The notes under the pieces: model-generated | The model's input: only the letters and a program-made list of their open reading frames with translations | Database searches by the model: none | What the model was told of the DNA's origin: nothing | Position numbers and translations under genes: made by a program | From: Chitinophaga deserti | GTDB lineage: Bacteria; Bacteroidota; Bacteroidia; Chitinophagales; Chitinophagaceae | NCBI RefSeq assembly: GCF_003149455.1 | Contig: NZ_QFFK01000001.1 | Span: 811,935-875,934 of the forward strand | Reading direction: 5' to 3' | DNA length: 64,000 nt | Shown here: piece after piece, positions 51,063 to 60,598 of the stretch | How positions within the stretch are numbered: the first letter of the stretch is position 1 | Layout: each line of letters opens with the position of its first letter

Positions 51063-53804
51063 TTATTCCGGCTCAAAGCCCAGCATGAAGGTAAATTTAG
51101 CTGCGTTCTTCAGGCCGCCGTCGGATGTTAATCTATCCAAACCTATGCCATAGTCGAACCCGAGCAGACCGAACATGGGGAGATAGAACCGCGCACCCAG
51201 ACCAACCGAGCGGCGAAGGCGGAACGGATCGTATTCTTTAATATCTCGGTAACCGTTAGCCGCTTCCAGGAACATCAGGCCAAAAATGGTAGAGCTGGGG
51301 TTGAGGCTGAAGGGATAGCGCAGTTCCACCACATATTTATTAAACATGGTGAAGCCGGAGTAACCACCCGGAGGCGCACCGCTTTCAGGATTCAGCTTGG
51401 GGTTAGACGTATAATATACAGGATAACCACGCTGCGAGATAATGTCGCGGTCATATACAGCAAAGTTGCTCAAACCATCACCACCCAGCTCAAAGCGGCC
51501 GAAGGGCGAAAGTGTGGTGCGGCTGTTATATGAACTCACATAACCGAACTTGGCAGCCACTTTCAGTACCAGCGATTTATTGTCACTGCCGCGGGGGCGG
51601 GAAAGCGGTACATACCATTCCGCGTTCATACGGTATTTCTGATACTCGATAAATTTAAACTGCTCGCTGATCGGTTGGGATTTGTAATCCTTGTCGGGGT
51701 TCAGCACAGAATAAGGAGGTGTGAACTGGCCGAACAGCATAAAGCTGGAACCACTGCGGGGGAAGATCTGCTGGTCAACAGAAGAACGTGCCAGTGTGAT
51801 ACGCAGTGAAAGGTTATTAGCCGTACCGTTATCGAAGCCTTCCATTCCGAAGTAGTTGAAATCTTTCAGCTTATAGCGCTGATAGTTCACAGAGTACATA
51901 ATGGAGAAGAAGTCATCCGGCCATTTCAGCTGCTTACCGATGGAAACCGAACCACCAAGTACACGGAAGTAGGCACCGCCGTTAGCAACAGGCATATTAT
52001 AATATTCCGCGAAAGCGTTCGGGTTCTGGTAAGTGCTGTAGAAGTTTACGGAGAAGGGGTTCCGTTTTTTCCCGCCAAGCCAGGGCTCGGTGAAGGAGAA
52101 GTTGTAGGAACGGTATGCCTTACCGTTGGATGAGATACGCACGCTCAGCTTCTGGCCATCGCCGGAGGGCAGCGGATCCCATGTTTCTTTTCTGAAGATA
52201 TTACGGAGAGAGAAGTTGTTGAACGTAACACCGAGGGTACCGGTAAGACCGATGTAACCACCCCAGCCTGCGGAAAGCTCCAGCTGATCGTTCGCTCTTT
52301 CTTCTACTTTATAATCGATATCCACGGTTCCTTCCTGTACGTTGGGAACGGGGTTGATGCCAATGGTTTCAGGGTTGAAGAAGCCGAGCTGGGAAATTTC
52401 GCGCTGGGAACGGATAAGGTTCTGGCGGCTGAATTTATCACCGGGCATTGTCCGCAGTTCGCGGCGGATCACGTGCTCGTTTGTTTTTTCGTTACCTGCA
52501 ATACGGATGTCTTTGATGGTTGCCTGCGGACCTTCCTGCATACGGATCTCAAAGTCAATGGTATCTCCACGGATACCTACCTCCATGGGATCTACCTGGA
52601 AGAAGAGGTAACCATCGTCCATATAGAGGGAGCTAACGTCTCCGCCTTCAGGGCCGGGAGGCGTTCCGAGGCGCTTGTTCAGCAGCTCCAGGTTATATAC
52701 GTCTCCTTTTTTGATACCCATTGCACGGGAAAGGATGGTGTCGCTATATACGGTGTTGCCTCTCCAGGTGATGTTACCGAAGTAATACTTCTTGCCTTCG
52801 TCTACCTTCATTTCAATGTTCAGGTTTCCTTTGGCATTGTTATACAGCGTATCGTCTACGATCTGGAAATCGCGGTGACCTTTAGAGTTGTAATAAGCGA
52901 TGATCTTTTCCTTGTCTTCTTCGTATTTGGAGTCGTTGAACTTGGCAGAGGAGAAGAGGTGGAAGCGGAAGTAGGGGTCTAATTTCTCGAGGGTACGGGT
53001 AGCGGAGAGGTAGCCCATATCCTGCCAGTAGGTGTCGGTAGTAGCCATACTGTCGACCCATGCGTTGGCGTTGTCCGGATACAGGGTGAAACGGCTCAGT
53101 TCCTTGGTACCCTTCATTTTCTTTTTAATCGTATTGTCAGCAGCGTTATAGTTGCCTACGATGTTGATATCGTTCACCTTTACCTTGTGGCCTTTATCCA
53201 CGATGAAGTAAACGGTGGCGGAGTTCACGGCAGGAGCGGGATCCTTACGGATATCCATTCTCATGCTGACGTTGCGGAAGCCTTTGTCTGCATAGAATTT
53301 ACGGATAACGTTATAGGTGTTCTGCTGCATGGCTTCGGTAACCACGCTTCCTTTCCGGAGACCGGCCTTGGTGGTGATTTCGTCGCCTTCGGTTTTCTTG
53401 ATTCCTTTCCAGAAGAAGTTAGACATGCGGGGCTTTTCCACGAGGGTAATTTCCAGCCAGATCTTGCTGTCTTCTATTTTGATGATGTAAATCGCGATGT
53501 TGGAGAAGAGGCGTTGTCCCCAGAGTGCCTGGATAGCCTTGGCAAAGTGATCGCCCGGCAGCACTACCTTATCGCCCACGTTGAGGCCGGAAAGCGAAAG
53601 CAGGAGGGATTTATCGAGAAATTCGGTGCCGGAAACGGCGATATCGGCAATCTCGTATTGCTGTGGATTGCCCAGGGACCAGGGGCTGATCTCTGCCGGT
53701 TTATTCGGCAGGGGTACCGTATCCCTTTGCTGGGCACGCACAGACATTCCCGCGCTGCAACATAAAACTACGGCCAGTAGGCTTTTAGGAAACAATTTCT
53801 TCAT
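51063..53804 (-). CDS. bamA: Outer membrane protein assembly factor BamA
   Basis: This 913-aa Omp85 protein has a signal peptide (SLLAVVLCCSAGMSVRAQ), five POTRA domains (about 45-480; for example IADIAVSGTEFLDKSLLL and IKDIRIAGNEKTNEHVIRRE) and a 16-strand barrel (about 520-913) with YSFNFTEPWLGG-like and RGSDNKSLVLK segments. The loop-6 motif region reads VRIS...RSYNF and the last residues (FTFMLGFEPE) form the closing strand. It is the core of outer-membrane protein insertion. Its start overlaps the uppS end by 20 bases. Chaperone genes follow immediately. Confidence 0.94.
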   Translation of the reverse strand: MKKLFPKSLLAVVLCCSAGMSVRAQQRDTVPLPNKPAEISPWSLGNPQQYEIADIAVSGTEFLDKSLLLSLSGLNVGDKVVLPGDHFAKAIQALWGQRLFSNIAIYIIKIEDSKIWLEITLVEKPRMSNFFWKGIKKTEGDEITTKAGLRKGSVVTEAMQQNTYNVIRKFYADKGFRNVSMRMDIRKDPAPAVNSATVYFIVDKGHKVKVNDINIVGNYNAADNTIKKKMKGTKELSRFTLYPDNANAWVDSMATTDTYWQDMGYLSATRTLEKLDPYFRFHLFSSAKFNDSKYEEDKEKIIAYYNSKGHRDFQIVDDTLYNNAKGNLNIEMKVDEGKKYYFGNITWRGNTVYSDTILSRAMGIKKGDVYNLELLNKRLGTPPGPEGGDVSSLYMDDGYLFFQVDPMEVGIRGDTIDFEIRMQEGPQATIKDIRIAGNEKTNEHVIRRELRTMPGDKFSRQNLIRSQREISQLGFFNPETIGINPVPNVQEGTVDIDYKVEERANDQLELSAGWGGYIGLTGTLGVTFNNFSLRNIFRKETWDPLPSGDGQKLSVRISSNGKAYRSYNFSFTEPWLGGKKRNPFSVNFYSTYQNPNAFAEYYNMPVANGGAYFRVLGGSVSIGKQLKWPDDFFSIMYSVNYQRYKLKDFNYFGMEGFDNGTANNLSLRITLARSSVDQQIFPRSGSSFMLFGQFTPPYSVLNPDKDYKSQPISEQFKFIEYQKYRMNAEWYVPLSRPRGSDNKSLVLKVAAKFGYVSSYNSRTTLSPFGRFELGGDGLSNFAVYDRDIISQRGYPVYYTSNPKLNPESGAPPGGYSGFTMFNKYVVELRYPFSLNPSSTIFGLMFLEAANGYRDIKEYDPFRLRRSVGLGARFYLPMFGLLGFDYGIGLDRLTSDGGLKNAAKFTFMLGFEPE

Positions 53805-54546
53805 TCTGCTGTATTTGTTCGCTTGTTTTGCCGAATCGACGTTCTCTGTTTTGATAATTGAGTATAGCTTCGTAAAGATTCTCTTTGCGGAAATCTGGCC
53901 AGCGTGTATTGGTAAAATACAGTTCCGCGTAAGCGAGCTGGTATAAGAGGAAATTGCTGATGCGGTGTTCTCCGCTGGTCCTGATCATTAGTTCGGGATC
54001 GGGAAGTTGGGATGTACAGAGATATTTGGACCAGCTTTCGTGGTTGATATCGTCCGGATTAAGCTTTCCATTCTTTGCATCGCGTGCGATGGCACGCACG
54101 GCTTCCAGTATTTCCCACCGGGAGCTATAACTGAGGGCCATCACGAGGCTCAGGCCCTTGTTAGGGGCGGTGATTTCCCGCGCTTCCTCCAGCTCCCGCT
54201 GGCAATGAGGGGGCAGCATGTTCATGTCTCCAATCACATGCAGCCGGATATTATTTCGGTTGAGGGTGTCCACTTCCTTGCGGATGGTAGTCACCAACAG
54301 CTCCATGATACCGTTAACTTCGTAAACCGGGCGGTCCCAGTTTTCGGTAGAAAAGGCGTATAGCGTCAGGTATTCAATGCCCAGTTCAGCACAACCCTCT
54401 ACTATATCCCGCACACTTTCTACTCCCTGATGATGCCCGTACAGCCGGTCCTGACCCCGCTCTTTGGCCCAACGGCCATTACCGTCCATAATAATGGCGA
54501 TGTGTCGGGGCAGTCGTTGCAGGTCTAATTGATCCTTCAAACTCAT
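53785..54546 (-). CDS. uppS: Isoprenyl transferase (undecaprenyl diphosphate synthase)
   Basis: This 253-aa cis-prenyl transferase has HIAIIMDGNGRWAKERG with catalytic Asp21, GHHQGVESVRDIVE, YLTLYAFSTENWDRP, and LMIRTSGEHRISNFLLYQLA with the RxSGExR diphosphate-binding residues. It makes the C55 lipid carrier for peptidoglycan and surface polysaccharides, including those encoded at the left of the window. It overlaps bamA by 20 bases, so the envelope genes are translationally coupled. Confidence 0.95.
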   Translation of the reverse strand: MSLKDQLDLQRLPRHIAIIMDGNGRWAKERGQDRLYGHHQGVESVRDIVEGCAELGIEYLTLYAFSTENWDRPVYEVNGIMELLVTTIRKEVDTLNRNNIRLHVIGDMNMLPPHCQRELEEAREITAPNKGLSLVMALSYSSRWEILEAVRAIARDAKNGKLNPDDINHESWSKYLCTSQLPDPELMIRTSGEHRISNFLLYQLAYAELYFTNTRWPDFRKENLYEAILNYQNRERRFGKTSEQIQQNEEIVS

Positions 54547-54685
54547 GACTAAATCAGGCGTATTAAAACAGATTTACTAAAAGTGTGCAAAGATACAAAA
54601 ATAACTTTATGGCCTTTCCTGCAAAGGGGGGCGGGCCGTTTTAACGTAGTTTTAACGGGAATGGCCGTCCGCAGAGGATTAGGGG

Positions 54686-55549
54686 TTAAAATTTACAGCG
54701 GTAAGAGGTGAAAAGGATGCCAAGGGTAAGCTCTATAGTGGCAAATTGATCTTTATCCCGGCTATTGCCGCGCTGCCGCCCGATTTCCCCGATCGGCGGG
54801 TTGCTCGTAACCGTAGAACGGTCCTGCAAAATGGCAGCTATCGTACTACTCCCGTCCGGCTTCTGCGGGAACGCAGAAATCCCTGCATAGGTAGTACTTA
54901 CATCGTCCAGATAGTCCGTCTGGGCAAACCGGAACAACACCTCCAGCCCCAGGTTCAGCCTCCGGTTAAGACTGTACTTCAATCCGCCGCCTATCAAAAA
55001 AGCGTAGTTAAACAGCGAATATGGCTTACGGTCGGGGTACATGGAGGAATTTTGCCCCTCCGTCCCTAATGGCTGGAGATAATATTTCTTATCCTGATAA
55101 TAAGCGTATGGATTGTAATGAAACCCGGAAGCCCCCACCGTCAGATAGGGCGAAAACCTGTAATCATCGCTCCCCGGCTCAAATCGGAAGAAGTTAAAAT
55201 CCCCCTGGATCGCCAACTCAAATATGTCTGAGTTGAAGCTGAGGTTCCGCTTCCGCTGAAAATCGTTTTCACTGTACACGTCGGAATAACCCACATTCAT
55301 ATACCTGAAGTGAGCCCGGGCGCCTATATAATCGTTAAAATACTTCCTGTAAAATATGCCGAGGGCTGGTTTGGGAGACTTTAGCCCGCCATGGGTGTTC
55401 AGATCACCGAAATAATGGGATGCCCCGGCCGTAAAGCCCAGTTCCCCCACATAGCTCAGCTCCTGCTGTGCTACGGCATTATTGAGCCATCCGGCACAAA
55501 AAAGGGCCGCTATCCCGGTGGTCTTGCATAAAAATCGCGTGATCAGCAT
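54686..55549 (-). CDS. DUF6089-family outer membrane protein
   Basis: This 287-aa protein has an N-terminal signal (about residues 1-28, ending NAVAQ) and a beta-barrel of eight or so strands (YVGELGFTAGASHYFGDLNT, then YLTVGASGFHYNPYA and LEVLFRFAQTDYLDDVSTTY), ending in FTSYRCKF. The AGASHYFGDLN motif is typical of the DUF6089 family, which sits beside nadK and uppS across Bacteroidota. Function is unknown; structural or assembly roles in the outer membrane are likely from position. Confidence 0.85.
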   Translation of the reverse strand: MLITRFLCKTTGIAALFCAGWLNNAVAQQELSYVGELGFTAGASHYFGDLNTHGGLKSPKPALGIFYRKYFNDYIGARAHFRYMNVGYSDVYSENDFQRKRNLSFNSDIFELAIQGDFNFFRFEPGSDDYRFSPYLTVGASGFHYNPYAYYQDKKYYLQPLGTEGQNSSMYPDRKPYSLFNYAFLIGGGLKYSLNRRLNLGLEVLFRFAQTDYLDDVSTTYAGISAFPQKPDGSSTIAAILQDRSTVTSNPPIGEIGRQRGNSRDKDQFATIELTLGILFTSYRCKF

Positions 55550-55608
55550 AAATATGACTAAGAACGTAAATTAGGGCTTTTTCGTATGACAAAAAATTTA
55601 CACCCCGC

Positions 55609-56499
55609 CTATTTCCCCCTCGCATTCCGGGTATCGATCCCCCATAACAGTTTGTCCCTCAACGTATGCAGGAAGTTACTTTCGTTCAGGCGAAGCAGTT
55701 GAAACGTGAAATCCTCTTTCTTCACAGCCAGCTGCACCCGGTTATCGATCACCTCCATCCGGGAATCCAGCGTACAGATGAACTGGTCAGACCGTCCTTC
55801 CACTTCAAAAGAGATCACATTATCGTCTGGCACCACAATAGGCCGAACGTTCAGGTTATGAGGAGCCACAGGGGTTATAACGAAGTTAGCCGCTTCAGGG
55901 AATACCACCGGCCCGCCACAGCTGAGGGAATACCCGGTAGAGCCGGTAGGTGTGGCCACAATCAGCCCGTCTGCCCAATAAGTATTCAGAAACTCCCCGT
56001 TGAGGTAGGTATGGATCTTCACCATGGCGGAGGTATCCTTCTTGTGGATGGTGAATTCGTTAAGCGCGTAGGGCACATCTCCAAAGAGGGGTGTACTGGC
56101 ATCGAGGTGGAGGAGGCTCCGCTTATCTACCACATAGCTGCGGCTTACGAGGGAATCCACCACTTCATGTACCGCATTACGCCCTATACCGGCCAGAAAG
56201 CCAAGACGCCCGAAATTAACCCCCATTACAGGGATATTCTTGTCGCGTACGAAGCTCACGGTATCCAGCAGGGTACCGTCGCCACCGAGGCTTACCAGGA
56301 ATTCTATACGGCTGTCAAGATCTTTAGCACAGGAGAAAGTATCGGTATCGGGTGAAAACTGGATGTGCGCGCAGAGCTCCTTGTAAACAGGCTCATACAC
56401 GACCGGTACAATTTCCTGCCGGGCCAGCTCATTCAGCAACAGTTGTATATCTTCCAGATCATCCTTAACAAAGCCACGGCTGTAGAGGGCTACATGCAT
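55609..56499 (-). CDS. nadK: NAD kinase
   Basis: This 296-aa enzyme phosphorylates NAD to NADP. It contains LGGDGTLLDTV with catalytic Asp74, VNFGRLGFLAGI, ALNEFTIHK with the conserved NE pair, and VATPTGSTGYSLSCGGPVV. All substrate-binding motifs are intact. Its ATG directly follows the stop of the POTRA-barrel gene, with no spacer, implying coupling. Confidence 0.95.
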   Translation of the reverse strand: MHVALYSRGFVKDDLEDIQLLLNELARQEIVPVVYEPVYKELCAHIQFSPDTDTFSCAKDLDSRIEFLVSLGGDGTLLDTVSFVRDKNIPVMGVNFGRLGFLAGIGRNAVHEVVDSLVSRSYVVDKRSLLHLDASTPLFGDVPYALNEFTIHKKDTSAMVKIHTYLNGEFLNTYWADGLIVATPTGSTGYSLSCGGPVVFPEAANFVITPVAPHNLNVRPIVVPDDNVISFEVEGRSDQFICTLDSRMEVIDNRVQLAVKKEDFTFQLLRLNESNFLHTLRDKLLWGIDTRNARGK

Positions 56500-57942
56500 T
56501 TACATATCCAGTTTAGCGTGTAAAAATAGTCCTTTTTCTCCCATTTGGTTGATACTGTATTCGAACCGGATGCAGGTATCGTAGAATGAAACGATATCCA
56601 GCCCCAGCCCGGCCGTATAGAGCATCCGGTTGCTCAGAACCCCGCTCAGGCCAAGCTTCGAATACCCGTATCCCACATCTCCGTATGCTTTCGCCATTAC
56701 ACGGATCGGGAGGTTACTGAACTTCTTTGGCACAATGGGCAATCGCACCTTGAAGTTAAGCAATTCCCGCCGCAGGGTATTTTTGAGAATGAAAAAGGCC
56801 GTCCCGTCTACCACATAATACTCAAGCCCCCGCAGATAATCGTCACTGTACCCCATAGCGCGGGAAGCTGCATATGGCAGGTCGTTGGGAAACTTCACCT
56901 GCCCCAGTAAACTAACAGCTCCATAGGTTTTGGGAGCATATTGCCAGTATTTGGCGCCTTTCAGGCGGATTTTCAGGTAATCGATGTCGTTGAGGAATCC
57001 CAGCCCGGCCTTAGATACTTCACCCCTGAATGACTGTCCGATCAGGGGATACTGCCAGCTGTCGGCCTTAATATAGTCCAGCCGGTACACCAATTCTGCA
57101 TATTTAACCTCCGTACGCCCGCCGCCCAGGTAATCCGGGTTCAGCTTCGCCACGGTATCGGACACCCGTTCGTTGTGGTAGGTTAAAAAAGCCTGATGCC
57201 GCGTGGAAATAGCCTTCCTGTAGGTATAACTAACCCCGAAGGCCATCTGCCTGCGCAGGAAATCATCCTGCCGGAAAAACTGCTGCTTATTATCTTCGGA
57301 AACATAATTTATTTCCCGGTTCCTGCTGAAAGCTGCAGAAAATCCAATGCCATGGCGCAGCTTTTTATCGATATAGGGGAGTGTATACCCCAATACAAAC
57401 TTCTGTGTGTATCCGAAAGACACGTCGGCGTAAAGCTCGTCGTTTCTGCCGGTGAGGTTATCCTGCCATGCTTTCACGCCGATATTAACACGTCGCAGGC
57501 TTTTCTTCTGCTCTACCCACCATTGGTTAAAATTACGGTCTGCCAGTTTGAAGACGGGGAAAGCGAGCAGATACCACCTTTCCCAAACATCGATTACCAC
57601 ATTGGCCTCGTTTCCGTTCCAGTCTTTAACATTCATTAAAACATTCAGGAAGAGGGAGGTATTGAGGAGTTGCTTGCGGTTGGTTTCGAGTATGGTGGAA
57701 AGGCTGCGGAGCCGGATGGTATCACCGGGTTTAATGCCTACTTCGCGCAGGATGACGGAGCGGCGGGTTCGTTTATTACCGGCCACAACGATGTCACGCA
57801 CCACAATATATGAGGTGTCCTGCATGATGGTAAGCTCCTGCGGAGGCGTGGCTGGCGAAAGGGTATCCCTGACCTGTGCACGGGCTGGCAGTGCGGCAAG
57901 CAGGCAAAGCCACAGGCCGGATATGTTAAAAACAGTGCGCAA
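56500..57942 (-). CDS. Small Omp85-like protein with one POTRA domain
   Basis: This 480-aa protein has a signal peptide (ISGLWLCLLAALPARAQ), one recognisable POTRA module (about 47-120; YIVVRDIVVAGNKRTRRSVI, then NVVIDVWERWYLLAFP) and a beta-barrel from about 150 to the end with YADVSFGYTQKFVLGYTLPY, LRGLEYYVVDGTAFF and a final strand ending in aromatic/charged residues. This layout resembles short BamA/TamA relatives of Bacteroidota. It may insert or translocate a specific envelope component. It stops immediately before nadK starts. Confidence 0.8.
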   Translation of the reverse strand: MRTVFNISGLWLCLLAALPARAQVRDTLSPATPPQELTIMQDTSYIVVRDIVVAGNKRTRRSVILREVGIKPGDTIRLRSLSTILETNRKQLLNTSLFLNVLMNVKDWNGNEANVVIDVWERWYLLAFPVFKLADRNFNQWWVEQKKSLRRVNIGVKAWQDNLTGRNDELYADVSFGYTQKFVLGYTLPYIDKKLRHGIGFSAAFSRNREINYVSEDNKQQFFRQDDFLRRQMAFGVSYTYRKAISTRHQAFLTYHNERVSDTVAKLNPDYLGGGRTEVKYAELVYRLDYIKADSWQYPLIGQSFRGEVSKAGLGFLNDIDYLKIRLKGAKYWQYAPKTYGAVSLLGQVKFPNDLPYAASRAMGYSDDYLRGLEYYVVDGTAFFILKNTLRRELLNFKVRLPIVPKKFSNLPIRVMAKAYGDVGYGYSKLGLSGVLSNRMLYTAGLGLDIVSFYDTCIRFEYSINQMGEKGLFLHAKLDM

Positions 57943-57961
57943 ACAGTTGCATTTTCGAAAA

Positions 57962-58624
57962 CTACATGCTGATGTAATTCATGAGCAGATCGTAGTTCTT
58001 TTTGAGGAGATCTTCTTCCAGCTCTTCACTGAACATGTATTTGATCGTGTAATTGAATCTTTCGAAGGTGGCAAGGAGCCCCTGCATTTCCTGACGGTTG
58101 GTTTTAAGCACCACTTCCAGTTTGGCAGTATTGGGGTTGGTGAGTGTATTTACGCTCAGGAGGGTTACTTCATTGCTTTCCGCGATACGCGCAATTTCGC
58201 TGAGGCTGTAATCCCGCGGTTCCATTTCGAGGACTACAACGCCACCGGGTTCTTTTACACCATTGTATTGCGCAAGGGCGGCGAGGAGGTTATCGCGTGT
58301 GATGACGCCGAGGTATTCCCCCTCACGGGAAATAACCGGGAGGGCAGATATTCTCATGTCATAGAAAACCTTCAGTGCCTCATAAAAGTGTGCGCCTTCC
58401 GGAACGGCGGGCTTCAGTGTACCGGGTACAGCCGATTCCAGCAGTTGGTCAGGATCTTCCCAATCAAGCACCTGATCTTCCTCAAGCAGGTAGGCATACT
58501 TATTATCCACTACCAGCGGCAAATGCGTCAGATGAAATTCATTCATGAGCCGAAGCGCTTTCGCCCCAGTGTCTTGAGGAAGCAGCACTGGCACAACTGT
58601 CGATATAAGTTCCTGCACCAACAT
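57962..58624 (-). CDS. CBS-domain protein with ACT-like tail
   Basis: ATG 58624 gives 220 aa; an earlier in-frame ATG at 58711 adds hydrophobic, non-conserved sequence. Two CBS motifs span about residues 1-125 (ALRLMNEFHLTHLPLVVDNK and ALKVFYDMRISALPVISREG, then YLGVITRDNLL), a pair that binds adenine nucleotides. Residues 130-205 resemble an ACT or regulator fold (GGVVVLEMEPRDYSLSEIA). It probably senses energy state and acts on an unknown partner. It starts the group that continues with the POTRA-barrel protein and nadK, 19 bases away. Confidence 0.85.
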   Translation of the reverse strand: MLVQELISTVVPVLLPQDTGAKALRLMNEFHLTHLPLVVDNKYAYLLEEDQVLDWEDPDQLLESAVPGTLKPAVPEGAHFYEALKVFYDMRISALPVISREGEYLGVITRDNLLAALAQYNGVKEPGGVVVLEMEPRDYSLSEIARIAESNEVTLLSVNTLTNPNTAKLEVVLKTNRQEMQGLLATFERFNYTIKYMFSEELEEDLLKKNYDLLMNYISM

Positions 58625-58738
58625 AGAGATCGTGTTTCTTTTACAATAATAGCAAAGAATATTCCAATAGCCAGCGGGCGGACTATTAAAAATTACGTAA
58701 ACACGGAGCAATGGCGCGGCAGCGGTGATAAACGGCTA

Positions 58739-59515
58739 CTACTGTGCTACGGCTTTATTATTTAAGCGGTGGAGGTAATCGTGCATGATCGCATTGAATT
58801 CGTCGGGCACTTCCATCATGGGCGCGTGGCCGCATTTATCGATGAAATGCAGTTCGGAATTGGGGATCAGCTTATGAAACTCCTCGCCTACCATGGGAGG
58901 GGTCACCGTGTCATTAACGCCCCAGATGAGGAGGGTCGGTGTCTTTATGGTAGTGAGCTCTTCCCCGAGATTGTGGCGGATGGCAGATTTGGCAAGGGTT
59001 ATAATCTTTATGACTTTCAACCGGTTACTGGTAATTTCGAACACTTCATCCACCAGTTCCTTTGTTGCCATGGCAGGGTCGAAGAAGATCAGTTCGGTCT
59101 TTTTACGGATATATTCGTAATCGCCGCGTTTGGGATAGGTTTCACCCATTCCATTCTCGTAAAGGCCGGAACTGCCGGTGAGGATGAGCGATTTAACTCT
59201 TTCGGGATGTTTCAGGATATATACCAGCCCGATATGGCCCCCCAGGGAGTTACCCATGAGGTGAAGGTTGTTGTAGTCGCGGGCTTCAATAAATTTATGC
59301 ACGTATTTGGCCAGGCCGCCTACGGAGGTTTCCAGGATATTCAGGTCAAACAAGGGCAGCATGGGGATAACCACCTTATAGTTCTGCTTGAAATACTCGA
59401 TGGTTCCGCTGAAATTACTCAGGGCACCGAACAGTCCGTGCAAAAGTATAATCGGTTCTCCTTCCCCTTCTTCGATGAACTTGAATTTGCCCTGTGTTTT
59501 GATTTCGTAATTCAT
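58739..59515 (-). CDS. Alpha/beta hydrolase
   Basis: This 258-aa cytoplasmic protein has IILLHGLFGALSNFS with the oxyanion segment, the nucleophile elbow LMGNSLGGHIGLVY (GNSLGG), the acid in LLIWGVNDTVTP and the catalytic His in IDKCGHAPMMEVPDEF. Overall it resembles meta-cleavage hydrolases and small carboxylesterases. The substrate is not evident, and it is separated from the CBS gene by 114 bases. Confidence 0.9.
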   Translation of the reverse strand: MNYEIKTQGKFKFIEEGEGEPIILLHGLFGALSNFSGTIEYFKQNYKVVIPMLPLFDLNILETSVGGLAKYVHKFIEARDYNNLHLMGNSLGGHIGLVYILKHPERVKSLILTGSSGLYENGMGETYPKRGDYEYIRKKTELIFFDPAMATKELVDEVFEITSNRLKVIKIITLAKSAIRHNLGEELTTIKTPTLLIWGVNDTVTPPMVGEEFHKLIPNSELHFIDKCGHAPMMEVPDEFNAIMHDYLHRLNNKAVAQ

Positions 59516-59589
59516 TACCGTTGCTTGAAGTCAATTTTGCGCTAAAATAATTCTTTTTCTTAATTCAAATAACCTCCGTTATCTGGGTT

Positions 59590-60126
59590 TTATACGGGAA
59601 TCCTCGTGGCAGCCCTTTCAAAAAAGGCTTCCAGTTCCGTAAAAACATCCCTGAACAGGGGGATTATCTTTCCAAGCCGGTCCATGACCCAGGGCCCCAC
59701 AGGCTCGATATAGGGATACACAACGGATTGGAGCTTCGTTTCCGGGCTTAGCAGGTATAATTGGTTGGCCAGCCACAAGAGCACGCTGTATACAATTGTA
59801 AAAACCACAGCATATAAAAGGATGCCTCCCAGCCGGTTAAGCCATCCTAACATGGACCATTCCACCACTTTCTGCAGGGCAGCCGCGCCAAGGCGTATCA
59901 AAACCACCACTGCCAGGAAAACAATGAAAAAGCACACCACAGGCCACCACCGCCCGTCCATTCCGGACTTCCCCAGCCATTCCGCCAGTACGGCAGACAA
60001 CTTCAGGGCAGCAGCAAGGCCTATTACGCAGGCTATAAGGGAAAATACCGCGGCAATAAAGCCCCGGACAAATCCCCGGTATAACGCAAACGCTATCAGG
60101 ATGGCAAAAACGACATCAATGGCCAA
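59590..60126 (-). CDS. CvpA-family membrane protein
   Basis: This 178-aa protein has four hydrophobic segments in a CvpA pattern: VVFAILIAFALYRGFVRGFI at the start, VCFFIVFLAVVVLIRLGAAA, and LGWLNRLGGILLYAVVFTIV, the last with the conserved Gly-Gly. E. coli CvpA is needed for colicin V production and for envelope maintenance; a role in envelope homeostasis is assumed. It lies 7 bases after the YqeY gene. Confidence 0.87.
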   Translation of the reverse strand: MAIDVVFAILIAFALYRGFVRGFIAAVFSLIACVIGLAAALKLSAVLAEWLGKSGMDGRWWPVVCFFIVFLAVVVLIRLGAAALQKVVEWSMLGWLNRLGGILLYAVVFTIVYSVLLWLANQLYLLSPETKLQSVVYPYIEPVGPWVMDRLGKIIPLFRDVFTELEAFFERAATRIPV

Positions 60127-60133
60127 AGCCGGA

Positions 60134-60586
60134 TTATTTGGTCAGTAATTCCTTCACAAGGGCAGAAATGGCTTTCCCGTCTGCCTTACCTGCCAGCTGC
60201 TTGGTGGCAGCCCCCATTACTTTGCCCATATCTGCAGGGCCCGAAGCGCCTACAGCGGATATAATGGCGGAAACTTCCGCACGCAGCTCATCTTCCGTAA
60301 GCTGCTTGGGGAGGTAGCGCTCGATAACCGCCAGTTCCTCTTCTTCCTTCACCGCCAGATCGGTACGGTTCTGCTGCCGGAAGATCTCAATGGAGTCTTT
60401 ACGCTGCTTGGCAAGTTTCTGTAACAGCTTCTGCTCGTCTGCATCGGTGAGTTCCCCGCTTGCGCCTTCTGCAGTTTTAGCGACAAGGATAGCCGCTTTA
60501 ATGGCACGCAATGCACGGAGCTCAGCTTCAGCTTTAGCCAGCATGGCAGTTTTAATTGCACCGTTGATAGTAAGCTCTAAAGACAT
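60134..60586 (-). CDS. GatB/YqeY-domain protein
   Basis: This 150-aa protein is the stand-alone YqeY module: MSLELTINGAIKTAMLAKAE at the start, LRALRAIKAAI, LAVIERYLPKQLTEDEL, and MGKVMGAATKQLAGKADGKA at the end. The module is related to the tRNA-binding tail of GatB, and free-standing copies are thought to bind tRNA. Function in vivo is unclear. It is co-directional and nearly contiguous with gldC and cvpA. Confidence 0.92.
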   Translation of the reverse strand: MSLELTINGAIKTAMLAKAEAELRALRAIKAAILVAKTAEGASGELTDADEQKLLQKLAKQRKDSIEIFRQQNRTDLAVKEEEELAVIERYLPKQLTEDELRAEVSAIISAVGASGPADMGKVMGAATKQLAGKADGKAISALVKELLTK

Positions 60587-60598
60587 ATTTCTGGATTG

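Noticed and set aside
57452..58765. Long open frame of 437 codons on the plus strand
   Set aside because: It lies opposite the POTRA-barrel and CBS-domain genes and spans their junction, so it is a shadow frame.
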